A stretch of 64,000 nucleotides of DNA from Effrenium voratum (taxonomy: Eukaryota > Sar > Dinophyceae > Suessiales > Symbiodiniaceae): positions 1,199,167 through 1,263,166 of the forward strand of contig CAUJNA010003794.1 of assembly GCA_963377175.1 (NCBI GenBank), read 5' to 3'. The notes beneath the pieces were generated by a model, which worked only from the letters and a program-made list of their open reading frames with translations, was not told the origin of the DNA and searched no databases. Made by a program: the position numbers and the translations under genes. Positions 34,330-43,119 of this stretch are shown piece after piece. Positions within the stretch are counted from its first letter, which is position 1, and every line of letters begins with the position of its first letter.

Positions 34330-34426
34330 GTCATGTCGCAATAGCTGAACAAGCAGAAGACATCGCCGGACATCATGAAGAGGTCGAGCTCATCAAGAGA
34401 CAACCACCACTCAGGTTGGTCCATTC
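34330..34426 (-). CDS. Likely first exon of the 34-kb minus-strand gene
   Basis: The ATG at 34424 follows an acceptor-like atatcttag by 2 bp, as expected for a trans-spliced leader acceptor. The frame reads MDQPEWWLSLDELDLFMMSG and then DVFCLFSYCDMTK. The next coding part (33948-34284) is in the +1 frame. A divergent plus-strand gene begins by 34523, leaving about 100 bp between them. Confidence 0.62.
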
Positions 34427-34522
34427 CTAAGATATATCAAACCAAACACACCTGCACATGCTTTAAGGTTGCTGTGCCGCTTTCGTTTGCGGTTGCTTGA
34501 CTCCCTCGCTCCCAACTCGCAG

Positions 34523-34600
34523 AAAGGTCACCCTGGAGGAGGGGAAGTTCCCTCTGGTGTGGCTGAAGTATTTCAAGAGGGCTGTTCAAACTCATCTCCT
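34523..34600 (+). CDS. Plus-strand exon before a GC-AG family-G intron
   Basis: After the acceptor cccaactcgcag the exon reads KVTLEEGKFPLVWLKYFKRA and VQTHL plus two bases. It stops at CTCCT/GCCAAAAG, the start of the family-G element. Reading on without splicing gives a stop within five codons. Removing 34601-34679 continues the frame for about 53 codons. Function unknown; the segment is basic and aromatic. Confidence 0.65.
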
Positions 34601-34679
34601 GCCAAAAGCTTAACTTGTGGGTTACATATGGAACCCACTCAACCTAAAAACCTAGAAATCTAAGGAGGGAAGCACCAAG
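34601..34679 (+). repeat. Family G element acting as a GC-AG intron
   Basis: A 79-bp copy running from GCCAAAAGCTTAACTTGTGG to AAGCACCAAG. It separates two plus-strand coding islands that join in phase (CT+T, Leu) when it is removed. Retention gives a stop within five codons. Confidence 0.6.
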
Positions 34680-34841
34680 TGGAGGGGAACCCAAACCAAA
34701 GAAACCCCCACCATACACGGATCCCGGCGGGGAAAAGGGCGGACCTTTCTCCTTCTTTTGCGGTCGGGAAGCCTCTGCAAAGGCACCACGTGTCGTTTTG
34801 ATCACCAATTTGACACGGGGGAACGCCCTTCCTAGTGCTGG
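34680..34841 (+). CDS. Plus-strand exon after a GC-AG family-G intron
   Basis: The exon starts after AGCACCAAG, the 3' end of the element. It reads GGEPKPKKPPPYTDPGGEKG, then FSFFCGREASAKAPRVVLIT and NLTRGNALPSAG, up to a GT donor (CTGG/GTGTCCC). The Pro/Lys/Gly-rich start looks like a linker. The minus strand is also open here but does not connect to a neighbour in phase. Confidence 0.55.
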
Positions 34842-35137
34842 GTGTCCCTTTACTTTCCTTTAGTTTCCCTTTCAAACCACCCCAAAAATCCCTTAGCTGC
34901 CCTGTCAAACAAAAAAGGCGGTCCCAAAAAAAAAGACACACATACCCCAAAACATGGTTTTTCCACCTCAATAAAGCCAGTCCCAAAAAAGAGAAGACAA
35001 CCCCAACATGGCTAGTTCCTCTAGCATAAAAGGTTTTAAAATTTGGGTACCCTTTTGTTCTGTAGTCTATTTTTAGTAGGGGAACCCTCCCCCCAAAAAA
35101 AGAAACGGTAAAAGGGCACTACTGGGGGACCTGGATG

Positions 35138-35286
35138 GGATCCGCAGAACTCGCAAACCACGTCCGCAGCTTGGCTCCGCCGACATCTCGCGGGCTCGCA
35201 CCTTGGGCTTCTCGCTGCTTCCGCTGCTGGTGGATCGATGCACCTCGAAGGTGAAGAGGGCGGGTTTGCTCGGCCGGAGACTTACT
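35138..35286. CDS. GC-rich coding island, strand uncertain
   Basis: The island lies between a family-C element (ends 35133) and a family-F element (starts near 35285). On the plus strand it reads SADISRARTLGFSLLPLLVD; on the minus strand it reads LRPSKPALFTFEVHRSTSSG and SSEKPKVRAREMSAEPSCGR. Both have high G/C third positions. The minus reading joins FQVLFLAGVLIH upstream if 35285-35392 is removed. The plus reading fits the neighbouring plus exons. Confidence 0.45.
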
Positions 35287-35596
35287 TAGTCGACGTTGGA
35301 AGGGAAGCAAAACAAATAAATTTTAGCAGTTAAGTGGGGATTTCCCACTAAACCACAAAAAACAAAAATGTAAAATGTTTCCCAACGACAACCATGAATT
35401 AGGACCCCAGCCAAGAAAAGAACCTGGAAGGGTCATGGAGACTCGTACCTCTAACTTGGGGCTTCTGTTACTTCCTAATGAAACTTGTCGCTTTAGACTT
35501 CCTGGAGTCTGCATGACCCTTGAAAAATGGGTCCATGACCAACCGTTGTTGAGGGTAATGACCAACCATTTTTCCATTGTCAGAAGGAGACTCCAG

Positions 35597-35867
35597 GAAC
35601 ATGTGTGCGCTGCTTTATTTTGGGGACGCCCCTTGCCTACAGGAGAGGATTCAGGTCAGCTTGTTCCACTGCACATGGTGCCACAGAAACAACCAAAGGC
35701 ACAAGGGCCGCCCAGGAACCCCACCCAGGTTGGGGGCAATTTGGTGAGGCCTTGCATTTCCATTCAAGCAGCTCCTCGGGTTTTCACTGTCACACTCCGT
35801 TCCCGAAGAGTTGAAGTCTTCTGCGTGAAGACAACCGCCCCAGTTCGAGACAACCCCACATATTCCT
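35597..35867 (+). CDS. Exon bounded on both sides by family-A elements
   Basis: A 271-nt frame is open exactly from the CTCCAG end of one family-A element (35501-35597) to the start of the next (35865-35962), where a TGA appears. It reads EHVCAALFWGRPLPTGEDSG, later QAAPRVFTVTLRSRRVEVFC and VKTTAPVRDNPTYS, which looks like beta strands. It was not matched to a family. The exact donor in the second element is altered (CCTGAAAG). Confidence 0.6.
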
Positions 35868-35961
35868 GAAAGTCTCCATGACCCTTTAAAAATGGTTGGT
35901 CAGTACCCTAAATAATGGTTGGTCATGGAGCTATTTCTATTTCGGGTCATGGAGACTCCAG

Positions 35962-36109
35962 GTTGACACAACCAATTCAGATAGGCGGTAGGAGGCAAGC
36001 AAAACGAAAATGGCGAGGCACGTCGTACTTGCAATGCTTACAACCAGATATGGCCAGCATTGTCTCGCAACACCCAATCGCTGCGAGCAAGGCAAAAGAG
36101 GCCACCTGA
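35962..36109 (+). CDS. Exon after the second family-A element
   Basis: After the element's CTCCAG the frame reads LTQPIQIGGRRQAKRKWRGT, then SYLQCLQPDMASIVSQHPIA and ASKAKEAT to a TGA. It is basic at the start. It probably follows 35597-35867, though the phase across the element is not cleanly resolved. Confidence 0.5.
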
Positions 36110-36270
36110 ATATTCTGAGCCACTACCTCTAACTTGCGGGGTTTCGTTACCTCCCAAAAGAACTTGTCACTCTAGAATTAGCAGGCCATAAGCTCGCTAA
36201 ATGAGCTTGGAGGCTGCCCCTTCTTGAAGTCCCTTCCCTGTGGCTGCCATTTGAACTACCTTTCTTTTTT

Positions 36271-36618
36271 GTGGCCCCATCAGCTTCAATCAAGCCAGAA
36301 AGGCTTTTTGGAAATATTCGCTTTCTTTTCAGCGACAGAACTCCTTTGGGACTGTTTCAAATATTGATTTGGACCCCAGAAATTGGGTTCAGTGGGTCTC
36401 TTGGTGTCCGTATAAACCAACCAACCTGCATAACCCGATTCAACCAAACCAAAACAGGACACCAGCGCCAATTTAAAGCGGACAACTTAAAGGCCCGAAA
36501 CCTTTTGAGCAGTGCCCTTTTGCTCCAGCGACTTTTGATTCTAACACCCATACCCAAAGCCATCTACCACACCAAAGGTCCATACAGGCCATATTATGAC
36601 CTGGGCTGTCCACACTGA
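36271..36618 (+). CDS. Open frame of 115 codons, weak coding signal
   Basis: The frame includes IRFLFSDRTPLGLFQILIWT and later HTKGPYRPYYDLGCPH. Third positions are not G/C-biased, unlike the better islands, and the ATG is not preceded by a clear acceptor. It may be decayed coding sequence or chance. Confidence 0.25.
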   Translation: MAPSASIKPERLFGNIRFLFSDRTPLGLFQILIWTPEIGFSGSLGVRINQPTCITRFNQTKTGHQRQFKADNLKARNLLSSALLLQRLLILTPIPKAIYHTKGPYRPYYDLGCPH

Positions 36619-36940
36619 TCCCCTGCTGAAAGTGAGTTACTAGTCCCAGGTCGGATAATCTTGACCCCATAACGAAAAAACAACAACAGTTTGTTGTGTG
36701 TGTGTGTGTGATTTTCTTTTCATTTTTTTCCGGGGAGTCTCGTCCACCTGGGCAAAACGCTGGTTGGAATCAGGCTACTGTTGGGGGGGCCTTTCCACCC
36801 TCACTAGGTCCTCCAGTCGAGAGGCTAGAATAAGGGTACCCACTTTTTTCTGTAATCTATTTGAGTAGCAAAACCCTCCCAACCAAAAAGGGCTAGAGAA
36901 GGGCACCTTGCTGGGGGGCCCCTAGCTCAACCAATAAAAC

Positions 36941-37128
36941 CTGGCCGTTGATTCCTCCACATTCAGCAGCCGCCCCCCACGCCCCAGGCGAGTCGCCTGC
37001 ACCCCGGGGTCGGAGGCCCGAAAGGCCTGCGCCTGGCTCACCCAGCGGCCGGCCGGTTTGGGGTACACGCCGAGTGTTTTCCTTGGTGGCATACCAATTT
37101 GTGTACGTGGCTTGATAGGGGACAGCAA
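36941..37128 (-). CDS. AP2/ERF-like exon
   Basis: A 188-nt exon sits between the acceptor ggttttccag and the donor GGCCAG/GTTTTATT. It reads RTQIGMPPRKTLGVYPKPAG and RWVSQAQAF, later RLGRGGRLLNVEESTAR. 'GVYPKPAGRW' followed by 'LG.....nvEE' resembles the AP2/ERF fold of DNA-binding proteins (G-V-Y, G-R-W, L-G, E-E positions). Several usual AP2 residues are not seen and the spacing is loose, so the name is tentative. A Lys/Arg-rich segment (GLAKARKKQRLW) lies upstream at 37.2 kb in the same strand. Confidence 0.5.
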
Positions 37129-37694
37129 CTGGAAAACCGAAATCCACGTTGTTGCTGTTTTCTTCGTTCTTGTTTCCCCCTTTTCCCCCGCTTTTTGGGT
37201 GGTTCTAACGGGAAGCCACAAGGAAAGCCAAAGTCGTTGCTTCTTGCGTGCTTTGGCCAAACCGGAAATGGACACCTTTGTGCGCCCAAGTGAAATGATG
37301 GTTGGAGCCTCCCACTTCCATTCAGCTTTGCAGCCCGGTGATTGAGGCCGTTTGCATCAGCTCAAAAACTCAGTTGTTCAGTGACCCTGGAAAAAAAAGG
37401 AGGGAACCCATTCTTTTTTGGGCTGGAAGACCCATTTTAGTGGGGCCACCAAAAAAAGAAAAAATGGAAAAAGAAAAAGGGAGCCACTGAACAACTGAGA
37501 AAAGAAGGACAAGGGAAAGCGAGCACCCAATATTCTTGGCTGGAATCAGGACCCCGGCAAAAAAAAATGTTTTGCCTGGTTAGTGGAAAACAAAGGGAAA
37601 CCATTGTTGGTGTTGAAACCATTGTTTTGTTGGTGTTTACAGAAGAAAGCATTCCAGGGTTTCTTGGGTGGTGCAGGATTTTGTCCATCCACAG

Positions 37695-37833
37695 TATGTC
37701 ATTGCTCTTGTCGACCAATGGGAAAGTGGCAACCGAGACAAAGAACTGCTGCCACGTCACGGCACGTGTCCAGCAGTTCTGGATGCACCCTGACATACAC
37801 AACCGCACGGGTGTCGAAAAAAGTTGGCTCTAA
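37695..37833 (+). CDS. Plus-strand exon after a family-B element
   Basis: Directly after the element's CCATCCACAG the frame reads MSLLLSTNGKVATETKNCCH, then VTARVQQFWMHPDIHNRTGV and EKSWL to a TAA at 37831. Third positions are strongly G/C. The protein family is not recognised. Confidence 0.6.
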
Positions 37834-38044
37834 CAGTAGCAGCCCTGGCACCGAACCAAAGCTGACGACGGACTACGGTGATCAAATGGGTCCCAGTCTT
37901 GTCCTTCTAGGGGTACCTTCCATTTCCATTCTTTCCAGGGATCCTTCTTTCTCCAAAGCCTCACTAACCCAAGGAAAACGGATCCGGTTTTTCTCTTCTT
38001 CTTCTTGTATAACGATGGTTGAAAATAATGGGGAATCAAACCGT

Positions 38045-38156
38045 AGAGTCCTCCCATCTGAAAATGATTGAGATAACAAAAACACCAGCGCCCTCCCGAT
38101 ACTTTCAGGGCTCCTTTTAGTTTCTCCTTGCACCTAAAAATGGCGGCCAACAGTCC
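38045..38156 (-). CDS. Minus-strand island between family-A and family-J elements
   Basis: The frame reads LLAAIFRCKEKLKGALKVSG and GRWCFCYLNHFQMGG, lying between a partial family-A element (38157-38198) and a family-J element (37905-38045). It may be an exon of the gene at 38.2-38.75 kb. Another minus frame is also open. Confidence 0.38.
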
Positions 38157-38199
38157 ACCTGGAGTCTCCTTCTGACCCTTTAAGAATAGGTCAGACCTT

Positions 38200-38332
38200 T
38201 TTAGGACAACAAGAGAAAGCCCCAAGCACCAAAAAACCAAACAGAGAAAATAGCCTGTATTTATTCTCCCAATTCGAGCGCACCGTCGCGCCGATGCGGC
38301 TAGCACGAGTAATGGCCATGCAACGCTCGTAA
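38200..38332 (-). CDS. Minus-strand exon after a family-F element
   Basis: After the element's CAACCAAG the frame reads YERCMAITRASRIGATVRSN and WENKYR, then becomes hydrophobic (LFSLFGFLVLGAF). Joining to 38444-38748 across 38333-38443 gives TG+T (Cys) and keeps the frame. The element is 111 nt, so the frame is also kept if it is retained. The 3' end is not fixed. Confidence 0.5.
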
Positions 38333-38443
38333 CTTGGTTGACGCTGGAAGGGGGGCACAATTTGATTTTTAGCAGTTAAGTGGTTGGACTTCAACCACCA
38401 AACCACGATAAAGCAAACAGGTAAAATGTTTCCCAACAACAAC

Positions 38444-38748
38444 CATGGTAAGACCCAGCGATGTTGAAAAGACTCCAAACCGAAAACAAAGTTTTCGGCC
38501 TGCTCTGGCGGCTTCAGGGCCTCAATCTGATAGCAAGGTGGGAGAAATGGGCCTGAAGTCAATCCAGTCGGGAGGGACCCGTATAGACATTTTGGGGTAG
38601 GTTCAAACCAGCTTGCCATTCTTTGACAAAGGATGCCGATGTGTTCGTTTTTTTGCAGGATGTCAAGCATGCCCAACCCTTTCGTGAGGATAAGGACACA
38701 GCACATGTCTAGGCGTCGATGTCCCATTCTCTTGCAACAAGCCGCCAT
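38444..38748 (-). CDS. Likely 5' exon of a minus-strand gene
   Basis: An ATG at 38748 in a favourable context (aaaaATGG) opens 101 codons up to CCATG/GTTGTTG, the family-F boundary. It reads MAACCKRMGHRRLDMCCVLI, then LDILQKNEHIGILCQRMASW and later YQIEALKPPEQAENFVFGLE. The open frame is long and has few repeats. No family is recognised. Three decayed copies of the family-J motif (gggtttctggaggttttctag) lie just upstream at 38750-38870. Confidence 0.65.
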
Positions 38749-38901
38749 TTTCCCCGGGTTTCTGGAGGTTTTCTAGAATCCCCGGAATTTTCCCCGGGTT
38801 TCTGGAGGTTTTCTAGAATCCCTGGGCAATTTTCTCTGGGTTTCTGGTGGTTTTCTAGGATTTCTGGAATGAATGTGGAAGGTCCCAATCGTTTTTGTCA
38901 G

Positions 38902-38987
38902 CGGCCATGCTGGGCTTCAGAAACTTGGAACCGCGGGAGTTGAGGAAGGGTGACCTGTCAAAAGGACGGTTCGAGATCTCCATCGGA
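38902..38987 (+). CDS. Plus-strand exon, possibly C2/ferlin-like
   Basis: After the acceptor tttttgtcag the frame reads AMLGFRNLEPRELRKGDLSK and GRFEISIG to a TAG; a GA donor just before the stop is possible. The pattern 'LGFRNL.p......F.I.iG' is like parts of ferlin-type C2 regions, but the match is short. It diverges from the minus-strand gene at 38.75 kb. Confidence 0.5.
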
Positions 38988-39169
38988 TAGGCGCCCTCTA
39001 GTAGTGAAATGAAAACCCCCCGTTACAAGCAGGAACAAAAGATAATTTGTTTCTTATTGAGCAAATAAAAATACATAGAATGTCTGAAAGACGTGAAGGG
39101 GAACATGGTTCCGGATGACCATCCCTGGCAAAAACCCAAGTAAAGGAACCAATCGAAATGACGCCATGG

Positions 39170-39259
39170 CACACATGCAAACCAATTCCTTTAGGAAAGC
39201 ATTGCCTCTGGGGAACTTGTGTGCCTCGTTCAGCTCCAAGTTCTTGGGGTGTCCTTTTG
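39170..39259 (-). CDS. Minus-strand exon
   Basis: After the acceptor tatttttaag the frame reads GHPKNLELNEAHKFPRGNAF and LKELVCMCAMAS. Third positions are strongly G/C. A possible donor of the AAG/GA type follows LK. It lies next to the family-C element at 39283-39382. Confidence 0.55.
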
Positions 39260-39387
39260 CTTAAAAATACACGGCACTGGTACTAGGTCCTCCAGCAGAG
39301 AGGTTAGAAGAAGGGTACCGTTTCTTTCTTCTGTAGTCTAATTTAGTAGGGGAACCCTCCCCGGCACTACTGGGGGACCTAGGGTAA

Positions 39388-39658
39388 ATGATTCGAACCA
39401 AACTGAACCCAGACCCATCTATGTGCAACCAACCAACCGATCAAAGCAAAAACCTAGGTGTCTTAGGGTGGAGGATTAAAACCACACTATGTCCTTTGAA
39501 GAGGGCCCCAGAACAGCGGTTTTGTGCTGCACAATGGTGCTTCAAAGGAGCCCGACAAAAACATCGCGTTCAAACCATATGGCTCTTCGAGGATCTCCAC
39601 TTCGCACCTCATGAAGGTGTAGGTTCTAATTCAAAAAGCAGCAAAGTGAAGATGTACT
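39388..39658 (+). CDS. Plus-strand exon between family-C and family-B elements
   Basis: The frame is open from an ATG 5 bp after the family-C element to the first bases of the family-B element. It includes APEQRFCAAQWCFKGARQKH, then RVQTIWLFEDLHFAPHEGVG and SNSKSSKVKM. Beyond the B element it can continue in phase as LGPWVRILRHVGPFARC (39782-39835). A 21-bp repeat near its end recurs at 39825. Confidence 0.5.
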
Positions 39659-39867
39659 GTGGATGGACGAAATCCATTTCGCATCACCCAAGAAACCCTG
39701 GAAGAATGATTCCCCTGTAAATACCAACAAACAATGGTTTCTCCTGGTTTCAAAGTGGTGCAGGATTTCGTCCATCCACAGTAGGTCCTTGGGTTCGAAT
39801 TCTTCGACATGTAGGTCCTTTTGCAAGGTGTAGGTTCTAATTCAACCATTCCCTATCAGATTGCCTT

Positions 39868-39985
39868 GGAAGTGTCACACTTCCTGCAACAAAGTCTCGC
39901 GTTTTTCGGGGATTGTGATGAATGGGTCGGTCCAGGAGATCCACTGCAACCCAATGGGGATGTTCTATGTTCATTCAGCGAGTAC
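39868..39985 (+). CDS. Plus-strand exon-like island
   Basis: After the acceptor ttccctatcag the frame reads IALEVSHFLQQSLAFFGDCD and EWVGPGDPLQPNGDV. It may continue in frame into a Cys-rich stretch up to about 40080. The codon bias is weaker than in neighbouring islands. Confidence 0.4.
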
Positions 39986-40621
39986 CGTATTTTTTGTGTG
40001 TCCTCTATCGTTTGCCATGTGTTGCAATTTCACATCAATAAAACACCGAAAACTAAGCACAACACGGACCATGTTGGATGGTTCTTCATGTATATACATA
40101 TATATACATATATATATATATATATTATATGTATATATACATGGTTCACAGGGAAACTCAAGGGAACCGCAACTTTGGCGCCCTTGTTTCGACACATTTA
40201 TGCGATTCATAGTTAATATACCTGGAGTCTCCATGACCCTTCTAAATAGGTCCATCCCCCCATTATATATGGTAATGACCCCATTTGTGAAGGGTCATGG
40301 ACACTCTAGGTATAAATATTTGCTGCGATAAATCTTTAATACATATATACATATATGTATATATATATATATGTATGTATAACCCTGGAACCCTCTGGAA
40401 CCCTCCCTGAAAGCTGCCCCAATGCACCCCAGAGCCGAGCTGGGAGAACTCGACCAATGGCTTTAAGCAGATGGGGAAATATCAGAAAAGGGCCGCTGGG
40501 TGTCCGGGAAACTTAAGAACCAACATGTTTTGCATTGTTTTTTTTTTGGGGGGGGGGAGGCTATTAAAAAAGGAAAGAAACACATACACACACACATAAT
40601 ATCCAAAACAACCACACAACA

Positions 40622-40772
40622 TGGCCCTTTTACGGTCGAACAAGCTATGGCAAGGCTCGGATCTCTCGTTCTCTTTCGAGGCCCGGGCCCCAGCTTTCGC
40701 GGCGCCCGAAGCAGTGGGCACCTGCGGACATATGCCAAGGGAGCAACCAGTCGCGTGTCTGAACCCTCAAAA
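40622..40772 (+). CDS. Plus-strand exon-like island
   Basis: The frame reads GPFTVEQAMARLGSLVLFRG and then PGPSFRGARSSGHLRTYAKG. The interval is clearly richer in G/C than its surroundings. A minus-strand frame is open as well. Confidence 0.42.
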
Positions 40773-40974
40773 TTCCATCTGAAAAATGGGTCTAGCCCCA
40801 TACAAACCATGGGTTCATAATTCACCACCCTGAACCCTCAACATTCCAACTCACCTGCAACTCCAATCTCAGCTCGTGTCTAACACTATATATTATATAT
40901 ACATACTTGATGGCTCCCAGCTATCTAGCTTTCTAGCTTTTTAGCTTTTTGGATTTCCATTTCGCCCGCTACAG

Positions 40975-41217
40975 GTTAAACATTTCACGGATCTGAAAAC
41001 GGACAGCCCGGGTTTATCTAGTCTCCGGTTCCTTTGGGACGACTGTGAGTCTTGGAATGCCCATGTTGGGATGTCTTGGACGCAAGTTATCGTGGAACCA
41101 GCAAGGGGTAGATCCTTCTTACCCCGTAAAAAAACTCCCTGCGCAACTTGGGGGTGTTGTTCTCATCTTTTACAGACAGAAAAAGCCCATGTGACCCAAA
41201 AAGTTGAAGATCCTTGA
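40975..41217 (+). CDS. Long plus-strand terminal exon without ATG
   Basis: From the acceptor gcccgctacag the frame is open for 80 codons to TGA at 41215. It reads VKHFTDLKTDSPGLSSLRFL, then WDDCESWNAHVGMSWTQVIV and EPARGRSFLPRKKTPCATWG. The upstream 65 bp look like a family-G element in reverse orientation, whose end supplies the AG. There is no start codon, as expected for an internal or last exon. Family unknown. Confidence 0.6.
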   Translation, partial: VKHFTDLKTDSPGLSSLRFLWDDCESWNAHVGMSWTQVIVEPARGRSFLPRKKTPCATWGCCSHLLQTEKAHVTQKVEDP

Positions 41218-41407
41218 AGGGGTGGTAGATCCTTGAAGGCCTTGAGCCGCTCTCTCCTCTTCGACTTCCTTTTCAGAGTGTGAGGATTTTTTTTTGAGGG
41301 GCCACGTGCACCGACATTCGTCTCTTGCACCCTGCTCTGCCAGAGAGGTGTGTGTCGCAGGGTCAACTTCCCAGGAGTTTTCCTCAAACCCCATAAAAAA
41401 GGAACTC
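41170..41407 (-). CDS. Minus-strand terminal exon after a family-F element
   Basis: After the element's CAACCAAG the frame reads SSFFMGFEENSWEVDPATHT, then AEQGARDECRCTWPLKKKSS and HSEKEVEEERAAQGLQGSTT to a TAA at 41170. It has a charged, probably coiled middle. Its end overlaps the plus-strand frame at 40975-41217 by 48 bp, so one of the two extends too far or they are convergent genes. Confidence 0.52.
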
Positions 41408-41513
41408 CTTGGTTGACGTTGAAGGGGAGCAAACAAATAAATCTTAGCAGTTAAGTGGGGTCCCACTAAACCACAATAAGCAAAAATGATTCAAATGTTT
41501 CCCAACAACAACC

Positions 41514-41665
41514 ATGACTCCCCCCAAACTTCTATCCTCTGGTTGGAATTGTCCCTCCGTACGCTTAGGTCTCAAAACTTGCGATCCCCACTTGCGACAA
41601 AAGCGCAAGACGGCGTGGAACCGACCGGGACCCCAGAATTCGACACGAGAAGAATGGGGCCTCAA
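41514..41665 (-). CDS. Minus-strand exon before a family-F element
   Basis: The frame reads RVEFWGPGRFHAVLRFCRKW and GSQVLRPKRTEGQFQPEDRS, ending at the GTCATG/GTTGTTG boundary of the family-F element. A second minus frame (RRDNSNQRIEVWGES) would join 41170-41407 in phase. It is basic and aromatic and unidentified. Confidence 0.45.
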
Positions 41666-42015
41666 CGAGAAGAGTGGGGTCGCGGGCGGATGAACCAAAT
41701 CGCCTCATGATCGTGGGAGATAAATCCCAATCGCCCCCCAACATGGTGGTTCTTCCTTTTGGCCACGGAAGCCAAACAAGACCTAAAAATGAGCAGTTGA
41801 TTCCCGACGATGCAAACGGGCTCCCTACATTTCCTCTTATAAGACCGCATAAGAAAACTCGCTGAAAATTGGCGAACAAGGGGATGGAGACATTGTGAAC
41901 CCTGTCTAGGTCCTCTAGTAGAGAGGTTAGAAGAAGGGTACCCTTTTTCTGTAGTCTATTTTAGTAGGTGGACCTCCCTAAAAAAAGGGCAAAGGTGCAC
42001 TACTGGGGGACCTAG

Positions 42016-42135
42016 CACACAGTGCAAGGGAACAAGCCAACCCTTGTACCTCACCATTTGTGGTGACTGGACATGTTGCGTTTGGAGTCGCTGGCGCCTG
42101 CTGACCAAGGCTCATAAAATGCCCCCTTACGTCAA
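42016..42135 (-). CDS. Minus-strand exon before a family-C element
   Basis: The frame reads GHFMSLGQQAPATPNATCPV and TTNGEVQGLACSLALC, ending at TGTGCTAG/GTCCCCCAG, which is the family-C boundary. It is rich in Ala, Thr and Pro. Unidentified. Confidence 0.42.
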
Positions 42136-42637
42136 CCCATAAGTGAACTAACCTAGGTTGGCCTGAGCGTGTCTCTTTCCTTGAGGGGGACCCCCCCAAA
42201 AAACAAAATGGCAGATTTCCTGTTGGTGTCTCTTTAAAACCACCGGACAAAAAAAGGCACCAACTCTAAAAAACCGACGAGCCAGCCATACTTCTGGGGA
42301 AGCCTGAAGCGTGTGCCGACCCACCCCCGCACCCCCCCAAGACGCGCCTCGGTCCTGGCACGAATCGAACGAGGATGTGACCCCCTGCCCCAATCTCATG
42401 GGGGTGGGGCTCCAAGCTTTTCAAAGCGGCTGCAAGATAACTTGCTTTTTCTTATTGTAATATTCATGATATTTCTTAATAGAAACGAAAGGAGAATGAC
42501 ATCTTGGAAGGAATGACTTTATCTTCATCCAAACTTTTCTTTCCGCTTCCCCCCAATTGGGGATTGGTGGTGTGGTGGTTAAGGCGGGGTTCCATTTACC
42601 CTCTACGTCAAATCCCCACCTATAAGGATTGCCTGAC

Positions 42638-42685
42638 AAGAGAACAGCACACAAGTTCGGCCCTTTCAAGCCTGGGCAGATCAAC
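42638..42685 (-). CDS. Micro-exon
   Basis: A 48-nt island between the acceptor cggttttccag and a GT donor (CTCTT/GTCAGG) encodes 16 codons, VDLPRLERAELVCCSL, in phase 0 at both ends. Both splice motifs are good; the short length limits confidence. Confidence 0.42.
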
Positions 42686-42892
42686 CTGGAAAACCGCCGG
42701 CTGTCTCTGAGACCACCCCAAATTTGCCAAAGTTAGTCCCGCCTTTTCCTGAGAAATGGACGGCTTCCCAATTTCCAACAGCTCACAGGCTGAGTGGATG
42801 GCCCACAAAAAGTCCAAACTTTAAATTTACCACCAAAATGGTCGTCCCAAAAAGTTTAATGCCCATGAACTCAGGAAGTCAGACAGTCGATG

Positions 42893-43023
42893 GTGACTGA
42901 TCATTCCGGAGAACCCCCGAGACTGGAACCCCCCTATTTCGAGACTTGGGATCTCAAAGTAGGTTTTGGCGTCGAAAGATTGGGTTCGCATTGGCTTCCC
43001 GGTTTCTTTCTCTCAAGCAGACA
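42893..43023 (+). CDS. Plus-strand exon between family-H and family-A elements
   Basis: The frame reads TDHSGEPPRLEPPYFETWDL, then KVGFGVERLGSHWLPGFFLS and SRH, up to the family-A element at 43024. It probably continues with 43120-43283 after the element. Unidentified. Confidence 0.5.
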
Positions 43024-43119
43024 CCTAGAGTCTCCTTCTGACCCTTTAAAAATGGTTGGTCATTACCCTAAATAATGGTTGGTCATGGACCTATTTTTAC
43101 AGGGTCATAGAGACTCCAG

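Noticed and set aside
38191..38748. Single 185-codon exon across a family-F element
   Set aside because: The element is 111 bp, a multiple of three, and happens to be open. Other copies behave as introns, so two exons are preferred, but the unspliced form is not excluded.
42350..42410. tRNA gene suggested by 'cacgaatcgaacgaggatg'
   Set aside because: No pairing T stem, acceptor stem or anticodon arm around it.
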